From: Tubulanus polymorphus | Lineage: Eukaryota > Nemertea > Palaeonemertea > Tubulaniformes > Tubulanidae | DNA length: 64,000 nt | NCBI RefSeq assembly: GCF_964204645.1 | Contig: NC_134025.1 | Location: 24,270,001-24,334,000 of the forward strand | Direction of reading: 5' to 3' | Shown: in pieces, positions 1 through 14,300 of the stretch | Layout: every line of letters starts with the position of its first letter | Numbering within the stretch: the first letter of the stretch is position 1 | Notes under the pieces: generated by a model | Told to the model about the DNA's origin: nothing | What the model saw: only the letters and a program-made list of their open reading frames with translations | Databases searched by the model: none | Position numbers and translations under genes: made by a program

Positions 1-3000
1 TCAAATTCTAACGATTTTGAAAGCGTTTTTAAGTTAACCTAGGTGATAAAGTTGATTGACCAATATACGCAATGACTAAACTAAAATCTATCAATCTTTA
101 TTTGAGTTACCTATAGATAACGCGTGATTTATTTTGGACTTATTTTCGCTCAAAAATATTGTATTTTATATAATCTTCCAAATAGGCCCTAGTAGTGGCC
201 GAAAGTAACTTGTTTTTGTAATGCATCACACGTTAAAAGAACATCTTTAAGGAAAAATGAACGTACAATATTGCTCAAGTCCACAAGAAGCGACGCCATT
301 GAAGACGTAAGCGAAGAACTTTGACATCTTCTAATATGCTGTTAGCGAATTTCTTAGAATCTAACAATTCGATTAGCTCGAATACCGGTATAATTCAAAT
401 GTAATTCAATATTAGAATAGTCAAAAATACGTAGTTATATATACTTATAAATTCAAATATCATTAGGTCACATCGCCGTCGTGTACTTACGTTTGCAGAT
501 CGTCCATTTTGTTCGACGGCCTCGTTGCAAATGTGAGGTTCCCGCGTTGAAAACCGTCTCAATATTGCTGTATATCTGCAAAATAAAAACGTTCACGTCT
601 CGTAAACTTTCTTCCCGCGTATTGCATGTAGCGTTTCGCCTTCACGGGGCTGAAATTTGGAGGTAAAGCGCGGCAGCGATGCGGGTAAATGGCAACTTCG
701 GATGGTCGCGCGCTTACCCCGCGGAGCTGGCTGTCGTGTATCGATTAACATATATTCATAATGAATGACTTGTAGCGCGCGGGATGAATTAAATGTGGAA
801 ATCGAGGGTCCATCGATGACATTGCCGATACTTAAACAGATATTTTTAACGATAGATATGTGATATGGGTGGGATCTACACGGACAGTAGGCCATTTTCG
901 TTACGAATATAGCGCTAATCTATCGCGTATTTACTATTGTATATACATCTGTCCAAATATTCAAATGATCATATATACCTGCATGTATATGATTATGTTC
1001 CCATATTTCTAACGTGTCTCTTCTTATTTTATTATCCCGTAAAATACGAAGTACCCAGAGAAATAAGATAACCCGCAATTAGAATCTAAAAATCAATAAC
1101 TATACGCGGAATCTTACGAATAAATTAGATGTTAATCGATCAAATTTACGGTAATCTTCGTAGTACTCAATAGAATGTGTTCATTGTCCGCTTTCAAAGA
1201 ATTTGCTAGTCGCGAGTCAACTCACCGGCTTGAAATTGTTAACATCCTATCAATTCGAACAGATAATCCGTGTCTCGTATCCCGAATTCGATTGTATTAA
1301 TGCGAGCCCTCTCACCTTCATTGATTCCTAATCGGTTTGAATTTGCGAAAATTCATATTTCGTAATTCTTACATTTGCCCTATTACGAACAACCGCTCGT
1401 CACGCCGTGCCCGCCACGCCCAGATATAGTATTGACACAATGTGGTCATCGAGGCTATAACTTTAATGACTTGAAACGGTTCATTGTGACTCAATTTGTC
1501 CTTGATTTACTGACCCCGCCTGCACGCGTTACGATTGACACATAGCTTTACTCATCACCTCTTCCGTAAGAATTATTAATACACATGTTTAATTACTCTC
1601 CGTTCATAAACGAGTTGGTCTGCTTCGTAAATTGCAAGAAAACGAGACCGCGAAAAATCTACGTCGCATACATGGTACCGACGATAACGGGATTCCCAAA
1701 TTCTATTTCCTCTTCCTAATTCGGGGACGGGGTATAATTCTATTCTTGCCCGATAACGGGAACGTGGCTTCCCATTGTCAAACTCGCGTTTAAATCATAA
1801 TGAAGCACTCTCATTATCGAATCGTCGTTAATGCCAGACTAGTTACGGCTGTGAACACGTATGCCATTGTTATACTTGAAAATGCCAAATTGAAATTTTC
1901 CAGTTCAGAATTTCGTGTCCAAAACCGCACGATATCTGTTTCTGTTGTGTTCGCAGAACCAGCATATTAAAATAGAAAACCGTATAGGTACTTGATAATC
2001 AAACTTCCATATACAAACAAGTGAACTGGCCAGGGAATCTGTACAGCAGTTCATGCGGGTAGTTATAGTATTCAATTAGTTTCCTAGATAATGCATGAAA
2101 TAGCCTACGTATACATGATTCATTATTTCAATTGCGAAAGATCCACGAAAAATTACAAAATAGATAACAACTTTACATCGACGAAAACCAAACATTTGAA
2201 ACAGTTGTATGTATTACTGTAGTGGGGGTTGTTCGTGATTTATATACGTGGACATTACTGTCAAAAACCTAATAGAACCACGAAACGTTAGCTTAACAAT
2301 GACAAGAGGTTAAATTCCAATTTGCGTTAACAACCAAATTTACAAGATACACATATATTTTGAAGATAATGTCTTATTAATAAGTAACTGTTGATGGTTT
2401 CCATATCAATGAAGTGAATGAAATCCACAATAAAGTGAAAAAGACTAAAAGAAAATCAGACCTTTCGACCCAATTCTATGTATTACGTACTGTGGAGTTT
2501 TTCGTGACAAACACATGGACATATTACTATCAAAAACCTAAGACTAATTTGAAAATGGCTCGTAGAATTGAGTCGAAACGTCAGATTCTCTTCTATAGCT
2601 TTTTTCGTCTTATTGAGGGCTTTGATTCTTAACTTCAACCTTTGATTCCGCGAAGCGAATTCACTGTAAATTTTGACAAAATAATTTTTCTAGTACACAA
2701 TAAATTTATATATACAGACGTTGATTGTCGAATTCAGCATTGCGCCATAAAACAGTAAATTCATGCAAGGAAGTTGATTGATATGAATGTTGATAAGATA
2801 TGTACTGAGTGAAAGATAAATCAGGTTTTGATCAAATTTCGTCCTTACATATATAAATTATACATTTATATAGTTCCAATGTTATTCAAGTATATATTTC
2901 AAGAAATAATGAAATTGTGCCTAACAATATAGTTAGTGCCAAAGATTTTGGTCGAATCATCAAGTATTTCCTTGTTCGGAAGGTGCGTTTTGGATTCATT

Positions 3001-5109
3001 ACATGCTATCAATATTTGAAATTAAAGGATGGCTATATTTCAAGTAACAATATTGTTAGTTATCAAGAGATGATATATCATCACACCGGGTATACGCCAT
3101 AAAAACACTTTTATGTTGGCAGAATAAATAGTAACGTAATCAGTATTAACAAAAGTACTCTTTATGGATCTTTGGTATTTAAGTTTAAACGCCAAGGTGT
3201 TAAATGAAATAGCGACTTGACATAGAATAAAATTAAGATTTTCGAAAAGTGCTTAGTTGAAAAATACCAGATTCGTATTTGAAATATCTCTAATTACATA
3301 TGCTGAATAATCTTATTATGATAAGATACTTTTTACAGCGTAACTGTTTAATATCTCGTCAAAAACAGATGTATAGGTTTGGTCATTATTTGGTATTACT
3401 TCTGAGAAAATAGTTCTGGCTGATTTCCAAATGCGCAGATTCTGATTATAATGCATCTCGGTATTTTTATGCTTCCCTACGAGAGTTTTACGTGATCGTA
3501 TGCGCATGCGCAGTTCCGAAGTTAGGCCAAACGAAGCTACGTAAGGGAAATGCGTCGTTTAAAATGGAGATACCGCTTAGTCCAACCCGCTATAAAAAAA
3601 GCTAAAAGCTATATAGAAGTTTAAAAAATACCTAAAATAATAGAAAAGTTCACGAAGATGTTTCGAAAAACTTCCGAATTTCCACCAAGAAGCGACAATT
3701 TTATTCAAAATGCTGTCACGATGAAGCCTTAAAGATAAAATGGAAAAAAACCTTGAGATGTGATGAAATTCCGAATGTATACTTTGAAGGGTTTCGCATG
3801 AGAAAATAGAAAATCTGATTTTAGAGAAGGCGTTATTGAATTATGAATTCTCAGTAAAATACTGGATGCGACGCATAGACAACAGAAATACTCAGAGGGC
3901 TTACTGTTACCGAAATGAATATAACAACAACAAAAATCGTATCCACGTAAGAAAAATCCTCATTGCGAAAAAAGAACGCGCGCAAAATTTATTTGATTTG
4001 TTGAATATCTAGTATTCAGTTTTATCTCGGGTTCGTATCAGCGAAGGACGCGCTATCTGAATACATCGACGAATATCATTTTTTCCAATCGCAGCAATCG
4101 CAAATAGTTTCCGAAAAATTCGTTCGGATGCCCAAAAATCATTGTGCATTATGCAAATATTCGTTAGCGCAGCCACGGGGAGTTGAATAACACCGTAGAA
4201 AGAAAAACAAATTACCGTAACATGCGCGATCCGCGTGACACATACTACTACTTCCAAGAATTATCAATTGAGAGCTACGTATCGTTAATCCATGCACAAG
4301 AATGAACGGGGTCTCCTTCGAACATCCGAGGCTATCCGTACGCTTGAGTATCATCTACGATTTAATTTCATAGCGCAGCAGATAAATTTATAACATCTAA
4401 TGCCGATACCGAAGGCGCCTGCATCCTCGGTCTTTATCCCAGCATCGGACATAAAACGTCCCCAAGCGGCCTAGCCACCCCCATGTATATTGGTGACCCG
4501 GGATTTTGATCATCGTTACTGGACATAAGTAAGTCGTCATCGTTAAGCGCCCTTTGGGCCTTGGATTTCTCTAGTTTATTTACTGGTAATAAAGATAGTC
4601 CGCAATGTGTAAAATATTCATTAATAAAGCCAATAACGCGATAAAAATTAATGTGTTACGCAGACTGGGAAGGGCCGAATAGTCCACGATAATTAGAGGC
4701 CAGAAATCGCGATGATATCGAACTTTTATTTCGTGGCGAAAGCTGATTTCCTTGACGAGAGACTTTCGCCGAAAAACTTAGTCACTATTTCCGACAGTCG
4801 CCATCGGTGCGGTCTGATGATTGATAGACACCGCGCGAACGAAAAAAATATCATTAATCAGACTAATCATTATATCACGAATACGATTTTCACCAGTTCG
4901 CCTATACCCGATACAGCCCTGATCTTCAAGACTCATTTATTCCATTGATGGATGGACCCTGTTCATCTCATCCGTCGGTATCATTCCGAAAGATATTACG
5001 TAAGACGTGAACAATTAGGAAAAAAAAAGTCCTGTATCCACGATATGGTGCGCAAAAAATAACGCGTACAAATGCAAATTCAACGCAATTTCACGTAATT
5101 CAACGCAAT
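1..5109. other. Gene-poor stretch: no supported gene
   Basis: AT-rich flank apart from locally higher GC near 480-900. Besides the direct repeat at 2208-2540 nothing is recognisable; ORFs are short and lack protein-like features. Confidence 0.55.
2208..2540. repeat. Diverged direct repeat, two ~65-bp copies
   Basis: Copies at 2208-2272 and 2477-2540 share TATGTATTAC, CTGT-G-GG-GTT-TTCGTGA, GGACAT-TTACT and TCAAAAACCTA. About 200 bases separate them. Confidence 0.75.
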
Positions 5110-5351
5110 AAAACCGTTTTTTTATCAATCGCAATCAATTTCATGGTTGGCTTTACAGTTACCGAAAAAGCAAAATGTAGAAAAAGCGATCCCTTATATT
5201 CCGATAAATAAAACGCCATATACTTTTGCTTATATTCTCTGTTGCAAAAACCGTTTTTTAAATCAAAATCAATCTTATCGCGGGCTTAAAAGTAAGCGAA
5301 AAGGTGAAATGCAGAAAAAGCGACCCCTTATATTACGATAAATAATACGCC
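5110..5351. repeat. Diverged tandem duplication, two ~105-bp units with a short spacer
   Basis: Unit 1 (5110-5217) and unit 2 (5247-5351) both run AAAACCGTTTTTT...TCAAT, TTA..G..A-GCGAAAA-like, AAATG-AGAAAAAGCGA, CCCTTATATT-CGATAAATAA and ACGCC. Short copies of TTCAACGCAAT precede unit 1. Non-coding. Confidence 0.85.
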
Positions 5352-8300
5352 GAAATATTTTCAAACATTCCTTTCGACAAAGCGCTCCATATTGAAGAAT
5401 AATGAATTGGTTGCGAAAAGAAAAATTTTTACGAGTGATATAAAGATTCTATTCGAATGATAGATAAAACAATAAGATAACATTTTTATGAATAATGAAA
5501 ATAACCTAATGAAATAATTCGGAAGAAACTACGTAAGAATTAAGATAACGTTTCAAAGAGAACCCTAACTGGAGATCAGCATTTTCAATAAATCAGATTC
5601 TCAGATAATTCTCATTTTGATTATTTTCGATTGTTCTGAATGATTTCTACAAGATATCATATCCATTGGATAGGTAAGGGATTAGATAGGTAAGGGATTG
5701 TCAGATTTATTTCGGATCCGTCAGAAATTCTTATTTACGAGAAAAAGATTTTCAATGGTTGATGATAAAAAACATATGAATATATAATTCAATTACAAGG
5801 GAAATTTTGTGTAAATACCATATCTTTGTAGAAGAATATCTCTGGTAATTGAATTTGCGGTATACATACTAGACTGTTCTTAAAATGCGTAAGAGAAGAA
5901 TATTCAAATCTTATATGTTGTCGTTAACCTGTTAACTGTCGACCTGTAGTGACTCCGAAAAGGTGATCGAGAGTAAAAAATAATTTAAAAACCCAACGTA
6001 TGTCAATAGATTAGACCTAATACTAACACATTTATCATCGCTCGAAATCGCGATATATCAAATAAATTCAGAGCTAGTTTAACACCTGATGATGCATAGG
6101 CCCCGAATTCATTTCAGTATGATTCATACTAGGTAAACAAAACTAAATTCTAACGAAATGATGCAGTTCAGGCGGTGACGTAATTTTTCACTTATTTCCT
6201 AATAAAAATACCAATAAGAATATTATGAATGTTAATCGACCATTGTAGTCGTTGTTTGCATGTGGTTTTTTCGTCTCACTACGTCTGTCATCAGAGACAA
6301 CAGAATATTCTGCGATCAGAAATGACCAAAATATTATATAAAAAGTGATCTCGTAAATAATATCTAATAACCTAAACCCGCCATAGACGTTATCAACGAG
6401 AATACGCTCAAAGTTTAGAATACGATAGATTTATTACGCAGTGTTTTTTAATTGAAGATAAAAATAAAGCGGAACAGATGATCCAAATATTTCAGTTCGA
6501 TCAATGAAGTTGAAAAGTGCGCGATCGTTTTTGTTCCATATAAGGTTACCGCCCTAGAATAATTATTTTCTGTGTTTTTTGTCCACCAACGGGTCTAACT
6601 CGGAATTTCTGCTGCGCAGAAGTAAATTGTAAATAGCCTATCAATCATGGCAACATTTCATCCCCCGTGTGTGCGCGCGTTAGTGGCCTTTCATTCCAAG
6701 ATGATCCCTCGAATAAGACCCGAATCCCCGATCGAGGGGGGTATAGCGCATGAAAAATGAACAGTTATCGACAAAACCACCGCAATCATATCGCTAGATG
6801 CCGGACAAACTAAATCAAAAATAAGCCGAAATTAAAAATCACGAATCAGATCTGGCAAAAATCCAAACGTAATTCGCAAAGATGCGGAAATTTGTAGCGT
6901 CCTTGATGAAAAACAGTTACCCAAACACCTTCATTTTCTTATGGGTAAAAGATAAAAGATAAATTGCCATATTTCGTATAGTAATAAGATTAACAGGTAG
7001 TTTCTGTGGTAATTATGGTAATTACCTCCGTAGAAATCATCATTTCCAAGAAAAGATCGCGTAAAGATTATTCATTTTTAGTTGCGGTTAATGCCGTTCT
7101 CTTTAATGTAATCATTTTGCGCATATACTTACAACTGTTCGCATTAATTTCAAGCTGGTTTGAGAAAAAGCAATGATTCTCTTGTCGAATCGAAAAATTC
7201 TAAACCGTATTTGGAAGTATCTTTTTCGCCGAAATGCGCGAAAATTAACTTTCTAAATGTTTTTCGCGCGTGATAATATCGAAATTCGCTTTCCCGCCAA
7301 AACTATGTCCCATTTTCGCGACGCGTTTCGGGCGAAAAATATTTTAGGAAATATTATGTACACAAGCGCCATGACACCTTCCTCGATTCGTTTCGTTCTA
7401 ACAGCAACGGGAACAGAGTTGTTGGCACTGCAACAATTTTAACTGCGCAAAACGCTGACCTGATTACACAGTTCGTTCCGTATATTCGTTTCTTGAAGAT
7501 CGTTCTCCCGGTACAACATTGGGCGGAGCTAACTCATCGTGACCATGTGAGCGATATGATTATTAGAAATGTTAATTTATCAAAAGGCCACACGAAAAAT
7601 ATTCCACGCTTCGAGATGATGATTGGGGTTGAGTGGTAAGTACTGTCGACGCTTTCAATGCAGTACTCATAGAACTAAAACGAAATGATTTCTTTTCGGC
7701 GAAATAATTATATTCGTAAGACCGGTCGCTTCCGTATTAGGTTAGCCCAGTTAGAAACTTTTTGACGGTCACCTTGGACTTTGGTAAAGATTTTTTCTAA
7801 ATCGCTCAGAGGTCAGGGTCCCCATATTTTGCTGCGCAATTGCGAAATCTCATTACATCACTCGATGGCTTGTTTACTGACATTGACCTGGAAATCAGAC
7901 CGAAGCTTGTTGCCGAAAAGTTGTCGAAAAAATATTCCTATCGAAGAAAATTAAAGGTTCACCTCATTTCAAAGATCGTATGGAAACGATTATATTGTAT
8001 TTATAGAATATATCAATTTTCGTGAGTTCCTTCAATCTACAATCGTCGTATCACAGAAAACTCGCATTCATTCAGCAGAATGTCGGTACTCAAAACTTAG
8101 GAAAACTTTAGAAAACTAATTCTAGATCTCCGAAATTGAATAAGAAGATATATACCCGCGAGGCGACTATTCGGTAAAATCTATGCGAGCTGATCGATGA
8201 CTGTTTGCGTAATATCGCTCGAAACCATTGCCGATAAAATATGATAAAACGCCGCGTAAACATCTTCGAATTCATAGCGAAATTCATACATATCAAATAA

Positions 8301-11300
8301 CTGATGATGTGAATAGAAATACTACTCCAATCATTATAGACAATAACTTATAATATATGGTAGACAAATATCTGTATCTGGAATTTTATTTTCTAAATTT
8401 GACGAGTGCATTTGAAGAAAACGCCTGCACCCGAACTGTCAATTTACCTATTTACAAACGCAGAAATAAAGATGGGAATCGGATGAATTATGCAATAAGA
8501 CCTGGCATCAATTAATAGCCGTTTCGCTAATATATTGAGCTTAATACGAAACCTTTTCATTATTTCGTAGGGTTCAATTAGTACATGCGTCTTATGAATT
8601 CGATTTTTTACGAACATTTTGACGGATTTGATTCGATGACTATGAAGCACCAGCTTAAATAGTCGCAAAACAATTCCAATTTATTTTAACGAACGACTTG
8701 TGAGCGGGATTCCGAGAATTTGCCATGTCCATCACATATTTGGCAGTGTGCCACAATGATTTGATGGTCATTTCAATCGTTGGAGAATCGGGGGCCAAAA
8801 ACAAAACACTCGTTTTAGGACTTCGCTTTAGTGCGTATAGTATGAACGCGGTTTGGGTTTTAATATATGCCATGATAGATATATAGATATATATGTATAT
8901 ATATAAATATACATATAAATATATATGCGTATGTGCATATATTATGTTAAGTAAAAGACCAAATCATAACATACCTATCGCCTGTCGATTCAAAATTCGA
9001 GTTCAAATAATCAACAAGTAAATGTAAGCTTAAATAGATGTATAGCGCGCGGTTATTTTGGCCGATATGCATTACAATTGAATATTACATTTACGGAAAA
9101 TCCGAATGAAAATTGTGTAAAATTAGTCAAAAAATTTGAAATACATTGCTACCAGGCTATCGTATTTTATTCGTATAGTATCAACTCCGAACCGCCGTCA
9201 AATAAATGAATAATCGAATAAATGGATGAATAAATCAGATATTACCAATTCTCGCTGCTGCCTAGTTAACTATTGGCGGGGTATAATGAAGCATATTAAG
9301 AAATGGAAGCGGAGTTTTTTCAAATTTTACCCACCAATTCTCCGTGGAAAGGAGTATCGATATTCCGAACGCCAGCCATTTTGTGTCTGGTATTTTGGTT
9401 TTGATGTATTTTAGTTGCACGGATCCGGGGCGAAACAATCACGTTTCAAGAGCTCGAATTGTATTTTATATATTTCCAGGAACTGACAGCCATGTCACCG
9501 GAGCAACCGGTGTCCAGGCCTGTCGGGTGTGTCTGTGGCTTTTAGACGGATTTTTGCCGTCGCCTGTGACAGACAGGTCAAAATTACTAAGTTTGATTGC
9601 CATCGTCTGATCGTCGATTCAAATAGATAAACGTATATAATGTTAGTTATTTACGAGTCAAAATTCTGGTAATGTATAGACACTATAACACCAATAAGTA
9701 CTACTGTATATCGATTTGTTTTCTAAATTACCAACGGCCCCTGGATCGAACCCTCAGCTTGTATAAGGGTTAGCAGTCTGCAGAAACTTGGCAGTAGATC
9801 GTACAGGGTATGTTGATTTTCCTATTTCGTAATAAGGTTTCTTTTGAATAGTTACCCGCTTTACCTTTGAAAAAATTGGAGAATACAAGATTGACGAGCG
9901 TTCAAAAATTTACTTAAGGCGTCCCGGTGACCGATCAATCGCCTCTGTCGTAACCAGTCATATTTTTGAGTCATTGGGAGTCATCAATATCGAGTCACCT
10001 TCTGACATAGGCCTACTGTCAATTTACAATTCGTATTGGTTTACGACATTTTTTCATCCGATTTGAAGAATTTCAAACATGATTCATCATTATGTATACA
10101 CTTAATGAACTATGAAATAACAAAGTGATAAATATATTATATAATTATATTATTCGACTTGGATAGATTGACAACTAGGTTGGTAAGCAATGTCGAAACG
10201 CATTAGGCTACACCGTACCCCTAATAGATGTGATTGCGGTTTCGTGGCTATTCATTTGACGTGTGCCCATTTCATGACACCATGTGCTTTGCTTTGCATC
10301 TATGGCTTGAATTTGGCGCTTTTTGTCGAAGCTCCGTACTACAAGAGTTTGGCATTCTTTTGTCGTTGGAGCCAGGAAGGCCTTTTGTGAAACCATTCAT
10401 TTCATCCCAATCTCAAAGGGCTGATTTCAATTTTCCCACGCTTCTTGACTTGGAGCTATGAGATTATATAGGTTAACCTGAGGTATTCCTATAGTGTCTA
10501 GGGATAACAATGGTTATATAGAAAATGCATGTATATGAAGCAATTTTGAAATATGTCTCATCTCAGATCCGTTCGTTTTCTACAAAAAATGCAGTCAATA
10601 TTGTGCAATACTCAATATAGCACTCGCTCTATACTCAAGTTTAGCAAATCAAACCAGTGAAAACAAAACGCGGAACAGATTTTCTGATTGAAATAATCTC
10701 AAAACAAGATATTGTACATTATTTCGGGGATTAAAAACATATATACATCATGCATATAAATGTACCGATAATGCGATTGCAAACAAATGTGAAATGAAAT
10801 ATGACTACAAAAGCCGTCCAATAAAGCATCGTAAATTTTAGTTTCTACAAAGAAAGTAAATTCTAGCGCTGACGAGAAAATATGTTTTACCAGACGAAAT
10901 AATCGTAAATAATCAATGTACAGCCTCCTAGACATTGGCGCCACATTATTTCATGTGCTGAAACTAATGCACGCGTGTTTGAATATAGGCGCGTAAAATA
11001 GCCGAGTATGTTTCATTTATCAAACCTTATTTCCGATATTTACACAATCGATATGATCAAATATGTGGCTATACCGTGTACAGAATGCATCCTGATACAA
11101 TTGAAATGGACCCGGTAGTAGATACGCCATTCTACGTACCGATTAAAACCCGCTTTGCGCGTAGCCATTTTCGTCCAACAATTCAGTCATCGACATTTCA
11201 TTTCACTCTTCCAAGAATTACATTAGCATTTTGTATTTCTGCGTAACAGTATTAACTATCCCGCGGTGACTGGCTTACTCCATGGAATAAACCGGGTCTA

Positions 11301-14300
11301 TGACCCCAGACGACAAAAGGTAAAAATCTTGAACTGGACCGTTGGGCAGCGAGTAGGCTATTTACCTTCATCTGATTCATCATACTGACCCTTCATTATC
11401 ATAAACATGCGCGAGAATTTGGCACTGATGTTGCCGTGATAATTTTATGCGCTCCCAAGGTCATTATGCCTCCCTTACATTCATGCCGCTTGTATCAAAT
11501 AAACATCGAAAAAGGTGATAATTCGTCGATTATTCACTAAAGCTTTCTCACCATCCTACGCTTGGTCTGTACGGCAAATTTCCGAACCCTCGTCCAAATT
11601 TTGCAGAGTATATGTTGCTCATATAACAGTGAAAATCTCCGAAACATGGCGGCGCGGATAATCCATCCAGGCATAAATTAGATTTTTCGGTAACAATAAA
11701 CGATCTTTCGAACAGCATTGCTCAAATTTGAAATGAGCAATCGAATTTATGCAATGCATGTGGAAATGTTCCGAAATCCAAACGCCGAAAATAGAAAAAA
11801 AACACCGTCCAAAATTCAAATTCAGCATACGACAGCTCGTAAGACTTGGCGATGACTTTCACGAACCTTCCACGAAAATCACTTCAATAAGAATTTACAT
11901 ACGTACACCAACTACAGGCCTACATACCTCGATCGACTGAGGAACAATCAGGGCAAATGATAAAGCCTATGAAAAAATGGTGATGAAAAATCACTAAAAC
12001 CCGTTATGGATGATTTTCACAAGTTGTGTGTGCACACGTAAAAATGCCGAAATGCTGCAGCGCGAGACAATGCACGATATAGTATAACCGTGCAACAAGT
12101 CTAACAACATTCACAGGCTAAGCACATCAGTGATTAAAAACATAGTCTCTTATCAAGATGTGATGTCATATCAGGCTCACCTTTATGCTTATGTTTGTTA
12201 GATACTTGGTCTTTCTAGCGACGAAACGCGGGTCGCATCTTATGCCATCTTTCTCTTATGCATGATGCATCGTGCGATGCACCTTCCCTCGACGTCAACC
12301 CGTGATGCAATGCCACAAACCAGACATCCTCGTCTGGCCCCGCGAAAACCGGTTTGTAAAAAATTCCAAGGACCCATACTTCTGTCAGCATTTTTTCTAA
12401 ATGCAACTTGGTCAAGTTTACCGATTGTCAATGCGAAAAAAGAATACGTTATAAATTGTTAAAATCCAACGTGCGCGGATACATTGTGCATTGGGGTCAT
12501 GCACATCGCTCGCACATAAGCGGTGTCTGCCGAGCATGCTAAAATGTATATTTGGCCCCGGGTGCTAGCATGTCAGGGTATTAAATCGGTAGGCCGGCCC
12601 ATTTCCATTGTGTCAAGAACGTTTGTCGAAGATGTTAAGTGCGTTGCATCAAGTGTAAACTTTTTTCAAAAATCGTGCTGCATTATAGTTTGTTCAGATA
12701 TGTGACTCAGACAAAAAATATAGCGTTTCTGACGCGAACGCGTGTGTAGAATTCAACCACGTGCCGGCAAGTTGTCAGCATTTTATCTTCCGATTGTAAC
12801 CTCGATGACTCCGTAATATGGATAATAACCCCCGACAAAAGCTAGTTTTAGAAGTAGTTCTGTGCTAGAATTGTCCAGAGTTAATTACATATCGCCATCA
12901 ATTGTGTTCGAGAAAATAGCTTTCAATATACATATGAGAAAAGTTCATGTACCGTAAATCTTCTACAGAAAATTTGATTTCGTAATGTCACAAAAGAAGA
13001 TTTGAAGATGAAGAATAACACCTGTGTATATATATCACATTTCGAATCACGGCGTCGCCAACAAGTGGTCGAGCGAGCCATCGTGGGCGCTCCCTTCAAA
13101 TTTCCGAATCATAGAACATCACCTGGAACACTATGAAGTGTTTGGTATTTTTGAACTACCCGCCGGTTTTCTCAATTGACGCATCTCTTCCCGTTTTTCA
13201 AGTATTGCAAGTTTCTAATTTGAAATATTTGGAAATACAAGCGCTGGAGAACACTTGAAAATTCGATTGGCGCATTGCGAAATTGCAAAACTATGTCGTC
13301 ACCATATAGAAGACATTGTAACATACCAGTGTATAAATGCTGTCATATTTTCTATATAGGAAAAACACGTGCGTTGCCTTCACTTAATATGTATAAACGC
13401 ACGTTTCGGAAGAGGGCGATATTATATGTGTTTTACAGGACATATTTACGTTATTGCTTTGCTTTTATATACGTGGATTTTTCTGCTCGTGGCAAGCGGC
13501 CAAGACTTGACGCCAGTACGTGCGTGCAAGCCGTGCATTTTTAATGAGCGGGATCCACGGTATAAACCCATCATTTGATACAAAACCCAATCTTTTGTGC
13601 AAATGATTGGAAAACACACAGCATGTTAGATATAAGACGCCGCGTGTTATTTGTGATCGCAGCGAAATACTGGGAATTGCTTGACGCCATGTTAGAATAT
13701 TCCACTATAGATACGCGCGTTTCATGGATCCAATTCATATTTTCAGGTAAGGAGATATCAACAGTTCTTTTTCTCCGTAAAACTATTTTCCTATACGTAA
13801 TATCCCTTCATATATTCTGTCGTGTTGGTTGTGAAATACGTGCCTGTTTTAGTGTTCCCCTCATACTGTATATACATAAAACATAACAGCACCAGTACTC
13901 TTTATGTCTACGTCATTATAATATTACTATTAGGTGATCAATATCTGAAAATTGATATCCTGGTCGATGGGACATTTGTTCGTGACCTACATTTAGTTTC
14001 GCAATTGTTGATTTGAATACTTCCTTGGTTTTAGTCCCATAAATCTTCGACGTAGTCGGCTGCTTCTCTAGCGAAATTTTCCCGCCAAAAGAGCCCGCCG
14101 AACGTCCGAAAAAGGCTTCGAAATACAGCGCGTCCCTTCGCGCAAACCCGATAAACATGGCCGCCTGAATGAAGACGGACGTGTCTGGCCTTTGTCACAT
14201 GTTGATCATATTTCCCCCACTCATAACACCAGAAATCTCGTTTAGGATAGTTATTCGGTATCTTCTGGATTTATACGGCTACGTAATACAGCAGCAAGTG

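Noticed and set aside
9739-9755. tRNA-like B-box (GGGTTCGATCC on the minus strand)
   Set aside because: The T-stem does not pair, and there is no acceptor stem or A-box at the right distance.
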